A stretch of 64,000 nucleotides of DNA from Gnetum montanum (taxonomy: Eukaryota > Streptophyta > Gnetopsida > Gnetales > Gnetaceae): assembly GCA_015680685.1 (NCBI GenBank), contig MNCI01000651.1:1479832-1543831 (forward strand), in the 5' to 3' direction. The position numbers were made by a program, and so were the translations under genes. This document shows, one piece after another, positions 1 to 13,429 of the stretch. The notes under the pieces were generated by a model. The model saw only the letters and a program-made list of their open reading frames with translations. It did no database searches and was not told the DNA's origin. Positions within the stretch are counted from its first letter, which is position 1. The number at the start of each line of letters is the position of its first letter.

Positions 1-1260
1 GGAGAGCATGAAGTGGTCAGTGTTGCGGCTATAGTTCTAGAATGGGTGGTTCTAAGAGAGAGACGACATGAATGTAATCGGCCATGAAGTTATCAAGCAG
101 TGCGTAACTGTGATCGTGTATGTAGAAATAGCTCACCATCATCACCATGTTGAATGGTAGAAAATAGATGTGAGCTTGCATTGGATCTTTGATCAAGAAA
201 GAGTTGTTTCCTAGCTCCATCTCATGGATGAAGTGATCTTTTGTTGTATATATGTTCTTGCATGACTTGTTGTGTAGCTACAAAGGCTCTCCTTCCTCAT
301 AAATATATATCTTAAACTACTTCTTGATCTCCTTGTAACTCCTATAAATTTTAATCCATTGTAAGAAACACACACCACCCATAGAAACTATGCTTTCCTA
401 GAGAGGCCATTGGAAAAAGTTTTCAATGGAACAAGATAAATCACATCACCTATAAAAGCTAAACTAGGCTAGAAATGCCAATAAAAAATTTCTCAATGTG
501 GATAATATGAAAGATGACGAGCCAAAAAAGAAGATCCTCCTATTTCTCATTTCTCTTTAACAATATTTCCTAATCATACCTCTTTCTACTCTACTCCCTT
601 CACTATACCTATCAATGCTAATGATATTGAGAGCAAGCATTTTTATAATCTATTTTTGAATAATGATGTAAGCAATCCTCACTTCTTTTTCATGAGAATC
701 CCACTCCCATGCCTACTACATTAGTCCCTTTAAATGAACATTAGATACAAGATATCTTTGAAGTAGTAGCAAATGACTACATCCAAAAGAAGATCTCTTA
801 TTCCAAACCTATATCTCTAAATGATGTTCTTCAAGCTACCAGATGAATTGAAGAAACTGCTCTTCAACTTGGACACCTTGAGTTCTTATCCATCAGGAAC
901 CAAGGATCATAAGCATTTAAACAAGAGAAGTCATCTTAGTCACAAACCATGCTAGCAATATTCCTTTATCTCCAAGCTACAATAGTCATAGTAGTTTCTC
1001 CTATCACTTCCGCTCCACAATTCCATTCTGAATCAAGTTAAACTATACCTCTTATAGCCACTCTAACAATAAGTAATGGTTAAAAACATTCTCCATAATG
1101 AAGGACTCCAAAGGACAAGTCTAAATATTTTATGTTTCCCATAAAATACTCTATTATTTTTAAATATTTACATAATAAATAGAGAATATAATGAAAGCAA
1201 ATATTAGATTAGATAAGAGCTAGATTTAGATGTATAAAGATCATTACTATGGATCCTTCC
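1..1260 (+). other. Flank of element A with a weak gag-like remnant
   Basis: No intact gene is visible. Between about 480 and 1060 the plus strand can be read, with several stops and shifts, as a hydrophilic stretch that reads SKPISLNDVLQA followed by an IEETALQLG-like segment, which resembles the gag region of a plant LTR retrotransposon. The identification is weak. The stretch ends at the target site CTTCC into which element A inserted, and the sequence resumes at 11190. Confidence 0.3.
1256..1260. repeat. Target-site duplication of element A, left copy (CTTCC)
   Basis: The 5-mer CTTCC directly precedes the left LTR and is repeated at 11185-11189 directly after the right LTR. Five base pairs is the usual gypsy duplication length. 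Confidence 0.85.
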
Positions 1261-2128
1261 TAATGAGTAGTGAGTATACCCTATGCCTAACCATACGAAT
1301 TACAAGCATTCATGCACAATCTGGTTGAATTCTATAGATCTTAAGTTTCCATGTACACTGGTTCTAGGAAGTGAAATCTAATGATGACATTTGTTGTCTT
1401 CCCAAATACACTTGTGGCGCTTAGTTGTATGGTTAAATGTAATTGAGGTAGATGATTTTTATTATTTTATATTTTATTCGCCTATGATTAATAACAAGTT
1501 GAAACTTAATTTATGAACCAATGTAACTAATATGATTGCTAATTAATAATTAACTATCCTAACATAAGCATCTGGTCCCACTTCCTATACACATCTTGAA
1601 CGCATACAACACTATTATATTACCAAGCATTAAGCACTACTAGGATTACCAAGTGTCATATGTTACGCTTGAAGCAGTTGCACTTATGTGTTCAATTTAT
1701 TTAGCTTAATTAATTAATCAATTAAAGTTTAGTTTAGCTTAATTAATTACATAATTAATGTAAATAGTAAATGTAGAAATAAATCATTAATCTATTCCAA
1801 GTGCTACAATGTATGATCAAAAGGCTCGTCTTTATTACCATTCACATTAGTGTGCTCAGGTACATCAGTGCTCGAATAAAGATCTATACACTTTCTAACT
1901 CCTACTACAGGCACTTAGAAAAATATTCTAACTCTCAAATGATAAAACTGCAAGAGCTCTGCTACAACTATGACAAGACATATGTCCAAACTGTGTGCCC
2001 AAGCACTATATTTATAGGTTGACACACATCTTACAATATTAGATATACAACATCTCTTCTTGGGTCCTAATTTTGGGCATCCAATATTAGGGCTTTGATA
2101 TTGGAGCTAGGCAAAATATAGTTCATCA
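1261..2128 (-). repeat. 3' LTR of element A
   Basis: The repeat aligns over its whole length with 10318-11184 and, more distantly, with the LTRs of element C. It starts TAATGAG, a decayed TGATGAG, and ends TTCATCA, matching the short inverted ends TGATGAG/CTCATCA of the family. It is about 868 bp, shorter than the ~1.06 kb LTRs of C. CpG-containing words in C, such as the GCGATATCGC palindromes, are AT-rich remnants here. Confidence 0.85.
2009..2017 (-). promoter_or_regulatory. TATA box in 3' LTR of element A
   Basis: CTATAAATA on the minus strand, at the same place as the TATA boxes in the other three LTRs of this family. Confidence 0.6.
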
Positions 2129-4068
2129 TATCCACATGATAAAATGAAAACTTGTTCTTGAGTAAAGAAAAGGAGGAACAAGTCCCTTACAAAATATTAG
2201 GAAGGTATGGGATTATTAATTGACATGTAAACTAAGTCAGATGAAAAGATATATTCTAAGTGCCCAAGTGTATGAATTTATAATCTTTTACAAAATTGGG
2301 TGTTCATGATAATAGAATTGAACACCTTGGCCAAAATTGACATCCAACTCCTCTGGCAGCTGAAAAGTGAGGGAAAAGATTCAATGATCATGAAGGATCC
2401 TTGTTGCATGGTGTTGTTGCTTATTCTTTGGTGAAGATAGTCCTACTTCTAGTCCACATTTTCCATTGCAATCATAATAAAATCATAGATTAGTGTGCAA
2501 TGTGTAATGTATAGCTTTTAGGTACCTTGTCTCATCGATAGTTACACTTGGCTAGGTTGTGATTATGGTGGACTGATTCCTTTAATAGTGTTAGTGAGAA
2601 GACTAAAAAATATGGTGAGATGAATAAGCGATCCATTATTAAATTCTGAAAAGTCCAAACGTGATGAAATGCTTGAAGAGGGTTAAAGAATTCACAACAA
2701 TAAAAAGAGAATTTCACTGAAAAACATTGTGAAGATGCTCACATGTCATTAATAGAGCACACAAAAGGATTTGATTGTGAGAATGTCTAAAGATAAATAA
2801 CTTAACTAACCCAACCAAAAGGTATGCAAGTGGGTCCTTCCCAAAGCAAGCACATGCCCTTTTTTGTCCTTGCATAACCTCAAACCAAGGAGTCCATGGG
2901 CCCCATGGATGATTAATGGTTATTGACAGTTAAGCATGAAAACCCAGAAGAAACTACCCAAGAATTTTGACACATCAAACCAAGACATTGAATAAGAACA
3001 TGAACACTGGTAGTGAGGTGAGGCATGGAAAGCATAGATGGATGAGAGAGAAAGAAGAATGGAGTTTTTGTTTAAGGTTACATGAAGTCCCTTATGAATT
3101 TTTTGGTTAAGTAACATGATAAAATCCATCCTAAGTCTAGACCAAAACCAACTCCTTTCAGTGACTTTGCATCACCACTCCAAGATCGATCCATCCCCTT
3201 GAGACACTAGAGTGCTCCCACAAAACAACCACCATTCCTTACTTTAAGAAGAAAAGAGAAGCAAGAAGTGAGAGAGGGCCTTAGTTAGAGGGGACCTTTA
3301 GGCATGGTAACATATCTTTGTAGTTCCATAATTAGTTCTTGTAGCCCATTTATTTGTCTAAGGGGTGTGCTTTGAATTTCCATTGTGTGTTTTTTTTTTG
3401 AACTAGGAACCACACCATGCAAAGACTTATTCAACTTCATGTTATTGGTCGACATGAAACAGTAAGAAATCCATGAAAACAAACATGAAACTAAGGAAGC
3501 AAAATGGCAAAAAGAGTACCGAGTCCCCTTGAAGTCACACCCTGTTCAAACCTTTGAATCCTTTCCAAGTTTGGAAACTACCAAGGTCACAAGTTCATTA
3601 AAGTTTTATTAATGAAAAAGGGACCTCGTACTTCCAAAACAAAGAAAACCATAGAGTCTATGGATCGGTGGATGTCATGGACTTACTACCTATTTCATGG
3701 AAAAGAAACCATATCTTAGTTATTTGTAACAAAATTTAAATCTAGAATCCAGATGCCAACAATCAAATAACCAAATAGCACATGCCCACATTAAACAAAC
3801 CACAATGTACCCAGTTGGCAATAAGGCACATTATTATTAAAACACAATAAGAAAATCACACCAAAATAAAAAATATATATAAGAAATTGTAAAACATTTA
3901 AGAAAAATGAAGCATACTAATGATGTTGCAAAACAAAAATTGGAAAAAATTAATAACATAAAAACAAAAAGGTGTAAGATAAAGAAGGTGTAACATAAAA
4001 AGTTGTAAAAATAACAAGGTGTAAAATAAAAATGTGTAAAATAAATAGATGAAAAACTAATGAGCCAC
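2129..4068 (-). other. Non-coding 3' internal region of element A
   Basis: The stretch lies between pol and the 3' LTR and has no supported gene. It aligns with two separated parts of element C, namely about 30224-30880 and 34250-35020. This shows that the DNA between those parts in C is a later insertion. No env-like ORF, as found in some Athila elements, can be seen. Confidence 0.7.
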
Positions 4069-6750
4069 TTATATAGTTAGCATGGATGGTCATCTCCCCA
4101 ATGACTAAGTTGAAAGGAGGAGATCCAAAAAATTAAGTGTGGTTATACATTCGATGAGGTGTTTGTTGCACTGGCTTGCTTAGGCTTGTAGAAAGGTTTG
4201 ACTTGTTGTGTGTTGACTAGTTGCTTATTGTTTGAGCTCTCAGGTTTGTAGATCAACATGGCCCCAAAAGGAAAAGTTTCTTAAATAATATAATCTCCTT
4301 TCCAAAACATCTGGAACTTAGTTCGTTGAGGTATGTATGTGGGGTTTCAGTAGAGGACCTTATCTCCCAGTTGAAATTTGACGTTCCTAATTCTAAGGTC
4401 ATGGCATTTTTTGTTAAATGCCTTGTGCAACTCATTATATGATAGGGCCACCAATTGATTTTTGTCTAGCAGGTTGAGATTCATTAATCTTTCTTTTTAT
4501 GCTAGACTTAAGTCAAGGTCAAGATCATAGGCTATTGAAAGTGTATAGAGCTTGGGTTGAATAGGAAGAGTTGATAATTTTCTGTATATGAACTCATAGG
4601 GAGAGTAGCCTATAGGAAGCTTCCAGGTGGAGTGGTAGGCCCAAAGGGCATTGTTGAGTTTCATGCTCCAATCCCTCCTATATTTGCTAACTATTCTTGT
4701 TAAGTTCTTAGTGATTTCCTTAATTATGACCTTAGCTTGACCATTGGCTTGGTGATGATAAAGTGTTATTAATTTATGCTCAACCCCCAAGCGCTGCATG
4801 AGCTTCCAAAAGGTAGTGCCTATAAATTGGGTTTCATTATTAGAAATTAATGCATGTGGCACACATAACTTGTTTACAACATTTTTTTTTGTACAAACTG
4901 AGTAGCAGTAGAAGATGTACAATCAATGATATCTATTGCTTCTGCCTATTTTATACAATAGTCAATAGCGATTATGATGTATGTCTTTTCATTTGACATG
5001 GGCATGATGGGACCCATGAAGTTAATGCCTCAAATGTCAAAGGGTTTCAATGGTTAAATCCATTGCTGAGCTCCCTCCATTTGAGCAGTCACTCCACCAT
5101 CTTGTTGGCAATGTTCACAAGAGTGGACAAATTGGTGAGCATCCCTAAAAAGTGTTGGTCAATAATACCTTTCCATCAAGATTTTAATGGTCATGCATCT
5201 ACCAGCATAGTGGCCCCCACAAGAACCCTCATAAACATCCTAGAGAACACGCTATTGATCAGCATCAAGGACACACCAACGAACCAGGCCATCGGTGCAC
5301 AACTTGTAGAGGTGTCCATTGATGTCCATGAAGCCTTTCACCTAGTGAAGAAACTATTGTTTCTTTTAGTGGTTCAACCCTTGTGGCATCTTTTAAGTGA
5401 GAAGATCGGTGAGAATGCCATCGTACCATTTAGGCTTAGTGAGCAATTATTCAGTTATAGCCCTAGAAAAGAGGAGTTCATTAGGAAATTGATCAAATAG
5501 TGGGCTTTCCACCTCTTTGTTGACCCATTACAACTGAGACAAGTGGTTAGTGAACACATTCTCAGTTCCCTTTTGATCTACCATTATGAGATCAAATTCC
5601 TGTAAGATCACTAGCCACTATATAACATGGGGCCTTACCGTTGGCTTGATCATGAGGAAGCAAATGACAATGTGGTCTGTGTGAACAAACACTTTTTATC
5701 CAAGCACATAATGCCTAAAATTCTCTAGAGAAAAAACCACTACCATAAATTATTTTTTTGTGGTGGTATAGTTTAGTTGTGCACCTACAATGCTTCAACT
5801 TGGGTAGTGGATGTAATATGGATGTTTCTTTTCATCCAACTACATAAGTATAGCCCCCAAGGATTAATTTGATGCATCTTTCATGATATGAAATGGTTTG
5901 GACCAATTAGGTGCTCATAGAATTGGACTCTCTACGAGCTTCTACTTGAAGCTTTGGAATGCCTTTTTAAATTCCATGGTCCAAATGAAGGGAGCATATT
6001 TCTTTGTTAGCTCTCTTAGAAATTCTCTATAAATCACTAGTAGTAGATAGTGTGTCCAAGGAATGACTGAACATCTTTGATGGTTTTTGGTTAATAGGTG
6101 ATTCCTTGGATGATCCTTATTTATTTGGGGTCTACCTCGATCCCTTCCTATGAAATTTTGTGCCCCAATACAATGCCCTCCCTGACCATTAGATAACTCT
6201 TTTTCCAATTAAGCCAAAGATTAGTCTCCACACATCTTTTGAGTACTTGCTCAAGGTGATCCAGGGCTTGCTCAAATAGCTCCATAGGTGAAGAAGTCAT
6301 CCATGAAGACTTCCATCCCACTATCGATCTATTGCTAAAAAATACTTAAAACCTAGCATTTGAATGTAGTAGGGACATTGCATAGGCCAAATGGCATCTT
6401 TCAATATGCAAAAGTTCTTAAGGGACTCATAAATGTTGTTTTGGCCTAATCCTCTAGCATGATCTGGATTTAGTTATAGCCACTATAATCATATAAAAAC
6501 CTATAATAGCAATGCCTAGATATGGTGTCCAACACCTGATCAATGAATGATAATGAAAAATGATCTTTGAATGTTACCATCTTTAATAACAAAAAATTGA
6601 TGCAAACCCACCACTTGCAACCTTTCATTGGCATAATCACAAGTGAACTAACCCACTCACTATTCAAAATGGAATAGATAAACCTTACCTTGAGCAATTT
6701 TTCAATTTTCTCTTTAACAAGCTACTTCAATTTGGGGTTTAATTGCTACT
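4069..6750 (-). pseudogene. Decayed pol (RT, RNase H, integrase) of element A
   Basis: Short minus-strand frames are colinear with the intact pol frame of element C. RT pieces occur at 6470-6697 (VRFIYSILNSEWVSSLV and a DYSGYN end) and integrase core plus C-terminal pieces at 4497-4922 (LMQRLGVEHKL, LWAYHSTWKLP, GYSPYEF). In the integrase the second catalytic Asp is Asn in an ISNNETQF context, and the Glu position reads Lys (NGQAKV). Frameshifts and stops separate all segments, so no protein can be made. Confidence 0.85.
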
Positions 6751-9700
6751 GCAACTCTCTTTAGATTCATGGCTAAATCAATGTAGATATGATGTTGGCA
6801 TATCTTAGGGTCAATCCCTGTAGTTTAAGATATGACCAAGAAAATACTGTTGACCATTTATTGATCACATATAATAGCATCTATTTCTGTTCAAGAGTAA
6901 GACTTTCATTGATTATTATTGGCTTCCCATTTTTCAAGAATGCATATTCCATGTTGACAAGTAGAGTTTTTAACTCAAGGGGCTCTTGTTTAAAATTTTT
7001 AGGAATTTCCAACTCTCCCTAATAGGTATCATCATTTGCATTATTAGAGAGTTTGTGATGAACTTGATCCAATTCATCCATGCTTGCAACATAAGTACAT
7101 GTCAAGCTCTTAGTAGGTTCCATGCACATTATGCTATTGTCAGAATCAACTGTCAGCCACTGGGTTCCCTCTTATTTCATGGTTGTTGTGTATAGACACA
7201 TTTTAATATCTATTTCATGTGCACATTACCTACATGTAGAAATAGATGATCATTTCATGGACCAAAGTTTTTGCATGCAATCACACCTTATATCATTGTA
7301 CACGATGCATGAAACTCACTTCTTCTTGATCTTTTTGAATGCATTTTTCATAGATATTTCTAGTGAATGATCTCTGATGCCCATTCTTGGATGAATAGTG
7401 CTTAGGCATGCCCTTTCCATAATGATTGAAAAACCCTCTTTGTAGTTCTCAACATTAATTACTAGGAAATCAGTAGGATAAGATCACTCATAGATGGTGG
7501 TCACAATGTCTTATACCAATTCCAATGGAATAGTAATGGACTAATCTTTCAATTCTAATTGGATATTACTCTTATTGAGAGGTGGTAGGTTCCAAGTAGC
7601 ATACATCTCATGAGAACTCAAGTTAATACTAGAACTTAAATCAAGAAGAGCTTTACATGGTTCATTTCCAGTAATCCGTAAATAGATAAGAGAACTTCCA
7701 AGATTAGCTAATTTCTTGAAAAGGTTGCTAGCCTAGATCTAATCAAATATATCATGAGTGAGCATAACAGTATGGATTTTAGACAACATTTGGTCTGAAG
7801 GGAACCCGATTGAATGGTTTGTACAGGATGAGGTAGGAGTAGGATGACTAGTCTCCTGAGTATGTGAGGGCTTAGGAGGGCTTTTGGGTTAAAAGAATGG
7901 TCTTTTATGGGCATGGGGTTCCAAACCACTCAGATGATGAATTGGTTGTAGATTGATAGCCCTAGTAGTGTTGCATTGCTACAACTAGGCTAAAAGTTCA
8001 TCCTACATGGATGGAGCAAGTGGTAGTTGCATTAAGGGTAGAGGAACATGTGCAAGAATAGGAGGAGGATAAGGATAGAATGCAGTATCCCTCCTAGAAT
8101 GTGGAGAATGAGCTCTATAGTATTTGGGAGGGTCGTAGTAATGTTGGAAAGGAGAAACATGACTAGAAGAGTCATGTGGAGACAAGGATTGCTNNNNNNN
8201 NNNNNNNNTGAGATTAGCTTGATGATAAGGCAATCTTCTAGGTGTTTGTCTTTTTGCTAATCATGGATTCAAAGCATACATCCCAAACTCTTGTAAGTGT
8301 GACATGATGGGGTAACATCCCTTAGGATGTTCATATTGGCAAATCTCACACCCATCACCATCATCCAATTTAGTTTTTGTAACTTCCTCTACTATAGAAA
8401 TCTTGCCCTTACCTCTTTGATTGGCACATTTAGCTTCCTTTCACCTCCTGTGGTAACAATCACTACCTTGTTCTTTGAACTCTTTAGCAATTTTCAAAAC
8501 AACTTGAAATTTTCTATCCATAGAGTCCCATAACTAGTCTACCTTAGCTGAAATTTCAAAGGTAAATTTTTGAATCAGTAAGGTTTTCTGGTTCACCACC
8601 TCATCAAGTGATGATTTCTTTTCACTGTCAAAAAATCAAACCTTCCTCTTGTAAATGGAAGGATATTGGTTGTATTCTTCTACACTTTTGTGTTTCCTTA
8701 ACTCTCCTTATTCTTTTACTACTTACTTGATTAGCCTTTGGATCTGATGGACTCTTAATTCTAACAATCTTCCTTGGGCCTAGATCCCAAGAGTTCTCCT
8801 TGTTTCAGAGTGAAGCCCATCTATGATGTGGCAAAGTTGTTCCTACTGAGAGTAAACATGGCCAGGGCATCAATGTAATAAGGAATAATATCTATCCATG
8901 ATAGCATCCAAGGACTCATGTGTTTCTTGCTTCAAACCCTAGATTTGCCTTCTCAGATTGGACACTTAGGAGTACGTTTGATACTTGTCATTGAATAGTT
9001 CGAGCATCATACTCCATCTATGGATTGATTCTGGCTCTAAGGACTAGTACCAACTTTCTACTTTCTTAATTAATATCCTTGGGAATAGCTTAAGCTTTTG
9101 CCAATTTTTCTTCACATTTTGCAAGGCACATGCAGCATGAAAGGCTTGAAGATGGTTTTGAGGATCTAAGTTATATCCCCCTTCAAATTTGAGGATATTG
9201 TTCATGTCTAGCCTCTTAATTCAAATATCCTTTATGTGCCTTGTAGGAACTCTCACTACCTTTGCAATGTTTAGCATGGTTTGGGTGATGAACAAAAGCT
9301 CATCATGGCCATGATCCTGGTGCCTATGATGCCCTTGGCTATCCCTTTATTCATGGTGATGAGCCTCTCTTGAATGCTTGCACCCTAAATCTTGACATAC
9401 CCAATGGTTCCTACAATCATCTTGGTTTTGTCAGTTACCTCTATCATGATCGTGCCCCCTACGATTGTGTTCAAAGCCAAAAGAGGAAGAAGATGATGAC
9501 GAAGATGAAGAGGAAGAACAACTAGCATCATCACGATGCTTGCCCCATCCTCTTCAGTGGTTGTGGTCACAATGATGATCATGCTGCTTGCCTGCATCCC
9601 TACCATGACTCTCCTTCTTAGATCCCCTTTTGTCATGTGATTCGTTCTTACCAGAATCAAGATTATGTATCATGGACTGTAAGGTCTAGTTTTGACCTCC

Positions 9701-10156
9701 TTCACCAAAGTCAAAGAGAGGAGTCTCTCTATATGGAAAATCCCCAGAGAAGGGTTCTCCACCATCTCTTTGATACATCAAGAATGAAGAATCATTGGAC
9801 CACTTCCCCTTCACAAATTCATAGCACTGCTCTAGTTGTTGATCCCTTAGGTGTTGTGCATTGGTGGGATGATAATTCCTAGCATTGCTATCCTACACAA
9901 CATATTCAGCATGAAGCCCTTGGATGCCCAATCACATAACAGTTTGGTGGAGCATCGTAGGAATGGATCGATTGGGCAGTAACACAATGCTATTCTCCAT
10001 GTCTCACCATTGCAATAGTTCATCTTGGTGTAGGATGAAGGTGAAATTAGGTACATATTGATCAAGATGAGCATATACCACTCTGTATTGCTAGGGCACC
10101 TACTAATTTACTTTTTCAGACTTGGATGGAGAACCACTCCTATGAGAAGAAGACAT
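6751..10156 (-). pseudogene. Decayed gag-protease of element A
   Basis: The stretch is colinear with the gag-protease part of element C on the minus strand. A plausible start codon at 10156 begins MSSSHRSGSPSK, matching the MGSSHE start in C. It includes a region rich in Asp, Glu, Arg and His (9385-9660 in C-like frames) and a Cys/His block near 8330. Stops and frameshifts are frequent. A 15-base run of N lies at 8194-8208. Confidence 0.75.
8194..8208. other. Assembly gap of 15 N
   Basis: Undetermined bases inside the gag remnant of element A. The flanks are repetitive. Confidence 1.
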
Positions 10157-10298
10157 CTTGTATTAGAAGACAAAATGCAATGTGTTTTCTTAGAATTATT
10201 GTAGTTATTTTAATGTATGATATGACCGTAGGGTTTATTTCAATGAAGTTAAATAATTTTTCACTAAATCCTAGATAGTGCACGTAACAAACTAAAGG

Positions 10299-10316
10299 TC
10301 CCTAGCAACATCACCA
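10299..10316 (-). other. Primer-binding site of element A (tRNA-Asp type)
   Basis: The plus-strand word TCCCTAGCAACATCACCA matches 13 of 18 positions of the plant tRNA-Asp(GTC) 3' end, the primer used by Athila/Tat elements. One base separates it from the LTR. Confidence 0.7.
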
Positions 10317-10317
10317 A

Positions 10318-11184
10318 TGATGAGCAACAAGGATACCCTATGCCCAACCATATGAATTACAAGTGTTCATGCATAATCTAGTTGAATTCTGTAGACCTGA
10401 AGTGACCAGATACTATGGTTCTACAAAGTGAAATCTAATCATGATGATCGTTGTCTTTCCAACTACACTTGTGGAGCTCAGTTGTATGGTTAAGTGTAAT
10501 TGAGATACACGATTTTTATTATTTTATATTTTATTCACCTATGATTAATAACAAGTTGAATCTTAATTTATGAACTAATTTAATTGATCTTATTGCTAAT
10601 TAATAACTAACTATCCTAACATAAGCATCCACTCCCACTTGCCATGCACATCTTGAGCACATATAATGCTACTAGATTACCAAATGGTAAGCATTGCTAG
10701 GATTACCAAGCACCATGTGCATGGTAGAAAGGATTGTACTTATGTGTTTAATTTATTCAGCTTAATTAATTAATCAATTGAATTCTAGTTTAGCTTAATT
10801 AATTTCATAATTAGTGAAAATAGTAAATGTAGAAATAAATCATTAATCTATTCCAACTGCTACAAGGTTTGATCAGAAGGCTCATATTTATTGTCGTTCA
10901 CACTAGCGTGCTCAGGTACATCAATACTCGAATAAAGATCCATATACTTTTTGACTCCTACTATGGACACTTAGAAAAATATTCTAACTCTCAAATGACA
11001 AAATTGCAAGAGCTCTACTGCAACTATGATAAGACATATGCCCAAACTGTGTGCCCAAGCACTATATTTATAGGCTAACATACATCCCGTGATATCAAAT
11101 ATCTGACATTGCTTCTTGGGCCCCAATATCAGGTATCTGATATCAAGGATCTAATAATGAAGCCAGGTAAAATATGATTCATCA
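10318..11184 (-). repeat. 5' LTR of element A
   Basis: The repeat begins TGATGAG right after the primer-binding site and ends ATTCATCA. It pairs with 1261-2128. The minus-strand TATA motif lies near its right end, so U3 is the short segment at the right and R/U5 fills the rest. Confidence 0.85.
11065..11073 (-). promoter_or_regulatory. TATA box in 5' LTR of element A
   Basis: CTATAAATA on the minus strand, about 110 bp inside the outer LTR end. It would start transcription leftward into gag. Activity is doubtful given the decay of the element. Confidence 0.6.
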
Positions 11185-11189
11185 CTTCC
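11185..11189. repeat. Target-site duplication of element A, right copy (CTTCC)
   Basis: CTTCC directly follows the right LTR and matches 1256-1260. Confidence 0.85.
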
Positions 11190-11448
11190 CAATGCATCAA
11201 GGGTGATCTTGGAGTGTCAAACTAGTATGATTTTTAAAATTTTTGGTATTATCATCAAACAATTGACCATTACATAAGCAACTATAATTCTCTCAAGGAT
11301 GATATACAAGATATGGTATCATGAGAGAAGAGAGTCTTCAACTTGCTAACATAGCTAGAAAATTAGGAGTTGCAAAATTTGCAAGATTGTTTAAGGACTA
11401 AGAATTTCATCTCTACTTTTAGGTTCAAGGGTCCTAAATAAGATGTTT

Positions 11449-11471
11449 GGGGGGTGGGGTGGGGGAGAGGG
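11449..11471 (+). repeat. G-rich tract with G-quadruplex potential
   Basis: Four runs of three or more G (G6, G4, G5, G3) separated by one to three bases on the plus strand, in an otherwise AT-rich context. It fits the simple four-run quadruplex pattern. Confidence 0.6.
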
Positions 11472-13429
11472 AAGGACAGCTAGACCAAATCAAGCTTTTG
11501 CATCATGTGAAGTATCACAAGCCATATTCCCTTGAGATCCTTCTTTTCCTTGTCCATCTAGATATTTGTATGTTATTGACTTAATACCATATTGAGATTC
11601 CCTTACATCTACTCCTATTAATCTTATGCCCATCATACTCCTATTACTTTAGTTTGTCCATGGACACCAAATTTGCAAGATTCTTTCTAAGTGTCAAGAT
11701 AGTAGCTACAAATTCTAAATGCCAAGACTATGCTCTCCACTGCTGGGACTACGCTCCAGAGCATAGTCAACACAGAAATGACCAATTTTGCAAATTTTCC
11801 TAAGTGTCACGCTAGTGGTTGCAAAGTGCAGTTAGCATGGAAGAAACAGTTTGGAAACAATTTTAAGTGCTGGGACTACACTTCCTACTATGCTCTAGAG
11901 TGTAGTTAGTGTAGTCTACATGAGGACACTAGTTTTGCAAAATTTTCTAACTGTTGAGGCTACGCTCTAGAGCATAGTCAAGCATAATCATGCAGAACAG
12001 CCTCTAGAGGCCTCTAGGATGCAACACCAGCATTCATCTCAGCTCTGACACACCTCCAACAAGCAGAATCAGCAAATTTCATCCTTTTTGCATCCCCCAT
12101 TTGTCCCAAAATTGCACCTATGCTCAACACCACTTGAGACATTGGACAACATAGTCCTAGAGTGTAGTCTCCAAAAGTTGCATTTTTTGCATTTTTTTCA
12201 AGTACATTGTGGTCTTTTTGGACACATGAATAGGTAGTTGGTAGTGTAGTCACAGTCTGGTAGTCTCGCAGAGTCCATTGGAGCACACCAAAGCCTAACA
12301 TTATTTACTTTAGTAGAGAGAAAAGTTGGGTGCAGCATAGTCCCAATTGTCTCTCTACCACATAACAGCAGATCCGCAATTCATACCATAACACTCTACA
12401 TTTTAGGGGTTGATATTTTTGGTTGGCATTTTGAGCATTCAGTTGGCAAATTTAAAAGTTGGCATTCTTGGCATTTGTCATTCTTGAAAGCATGTTTGAC
12501 ATTTTAGTGAGGCAAAGCACTTACACACCATCGGGGCTTGTCTCAAGGTACTGCAACCATTGCAAATCATTACACCCATGTAGTGGCCAACCCAGCAAGC
12601 ATAGACACAATAGCAGACTCTAGTTTTTCATGGCCAAACACCTCCAAACTATGGCTATGATGACCACTACACTCATTGTAAACTACATACCTTCTCACTC
12701 TCTTTGCAGTTAACTACGCTCTACCCCATTTGGGGTGGTGCCACCTTTTCTCTCGCTCTCTCCCTACATAATTTTTAGCATTTATTTGCATTTTGGCATT
12801 TTACTTGCAATTTTTGCAATTTTTACACAAACTCATTCATTGAAACCTCTATCTTTGGGGAAAATACCTTAACTATGCTCACCCCTGTTGACATCATTAA
12901 TGTTGCAAACATCACACAAGCACTTACAACGTTATGGCATTGCATTTTGTAAGTTCTTGTTTGATTGACAAAACCATTTAGGGCACCCCATCTCAGCCTC
13001 AAACATACCCTCACATAAAGACAAGGTTAAGCTGTATCCACCATGAGCCTCTTGGTGTTTCCTTCTAGTCACCAACATTTTCAGTCACTACAGTTTTCTA
13101 GTGCTAGAAGGAGGGCTGTGCCATTTTCTTCTTTGCACTTCATTGGTTGTCTTCTTGTGAGCTCTCTCCACCATCATTGCTAGCTCCAAGATAGTGTAGA
13201 TCCAACATCCCTATGGACCTGACATGGTAGTAGCTGGATCTTAGGCCAGTGTAGGCATTATCTACAAACCAGTTGGTGTAGATTGGACCTCGTCATCAAT
13301 TCCCCTAGAACCTTACGTAGCAACTTCAGAGCATACGTCCTACACTTTGCCAAATTCTAGGCATTCTCAGTAGAGCATAGCTAGCTCTATGTATAGAGTG
13401 TAGTTGGCTCTTAGCATAGAGAGCATAGT

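Larger units (their letters stand above)
1261..11184 (-). mobile_element. Element A: old Athila-like Ty3/gypsy LTR retrotransposon
   Basis: Two direct repeats (1261-2128 and 10318-11184) bound a 9.9 kb element whose coding frames run on the minus strand. The flanking 5-mers are identical (CTTCC at 1256-1260 and 11185-11189), the expected integrase scar. A primer-binding site similar to the tRNA-Asp 3' end lies just inside the right LTR, so the right LTR is the 5' one. The internal part is colinear with the younger element C, giving gag, protease, RT, RNase H and integrase remnants and then about 2 kb of non-coding DNA. The LTRs differ from one another far more than those of C do, and every frame is broken. 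The element is therefore old and dead. Confidence 0.9.

Noticed and set aside
5063-5500. Plus-strand ORF of 145 codons
   Set aside because: Antisense to the integrase and RNase H remnant of element A; the matching plus-strand frame in C (36720-36920) is also a shadow.
9385-9660. Repetitive ATCATGATGATG-like DNA as a microsatellite or separate gene
   Set aside because: It corresponds to the His/Asp/Arg-rich linker of gag in element C (41185-41463) and is explained by element A.
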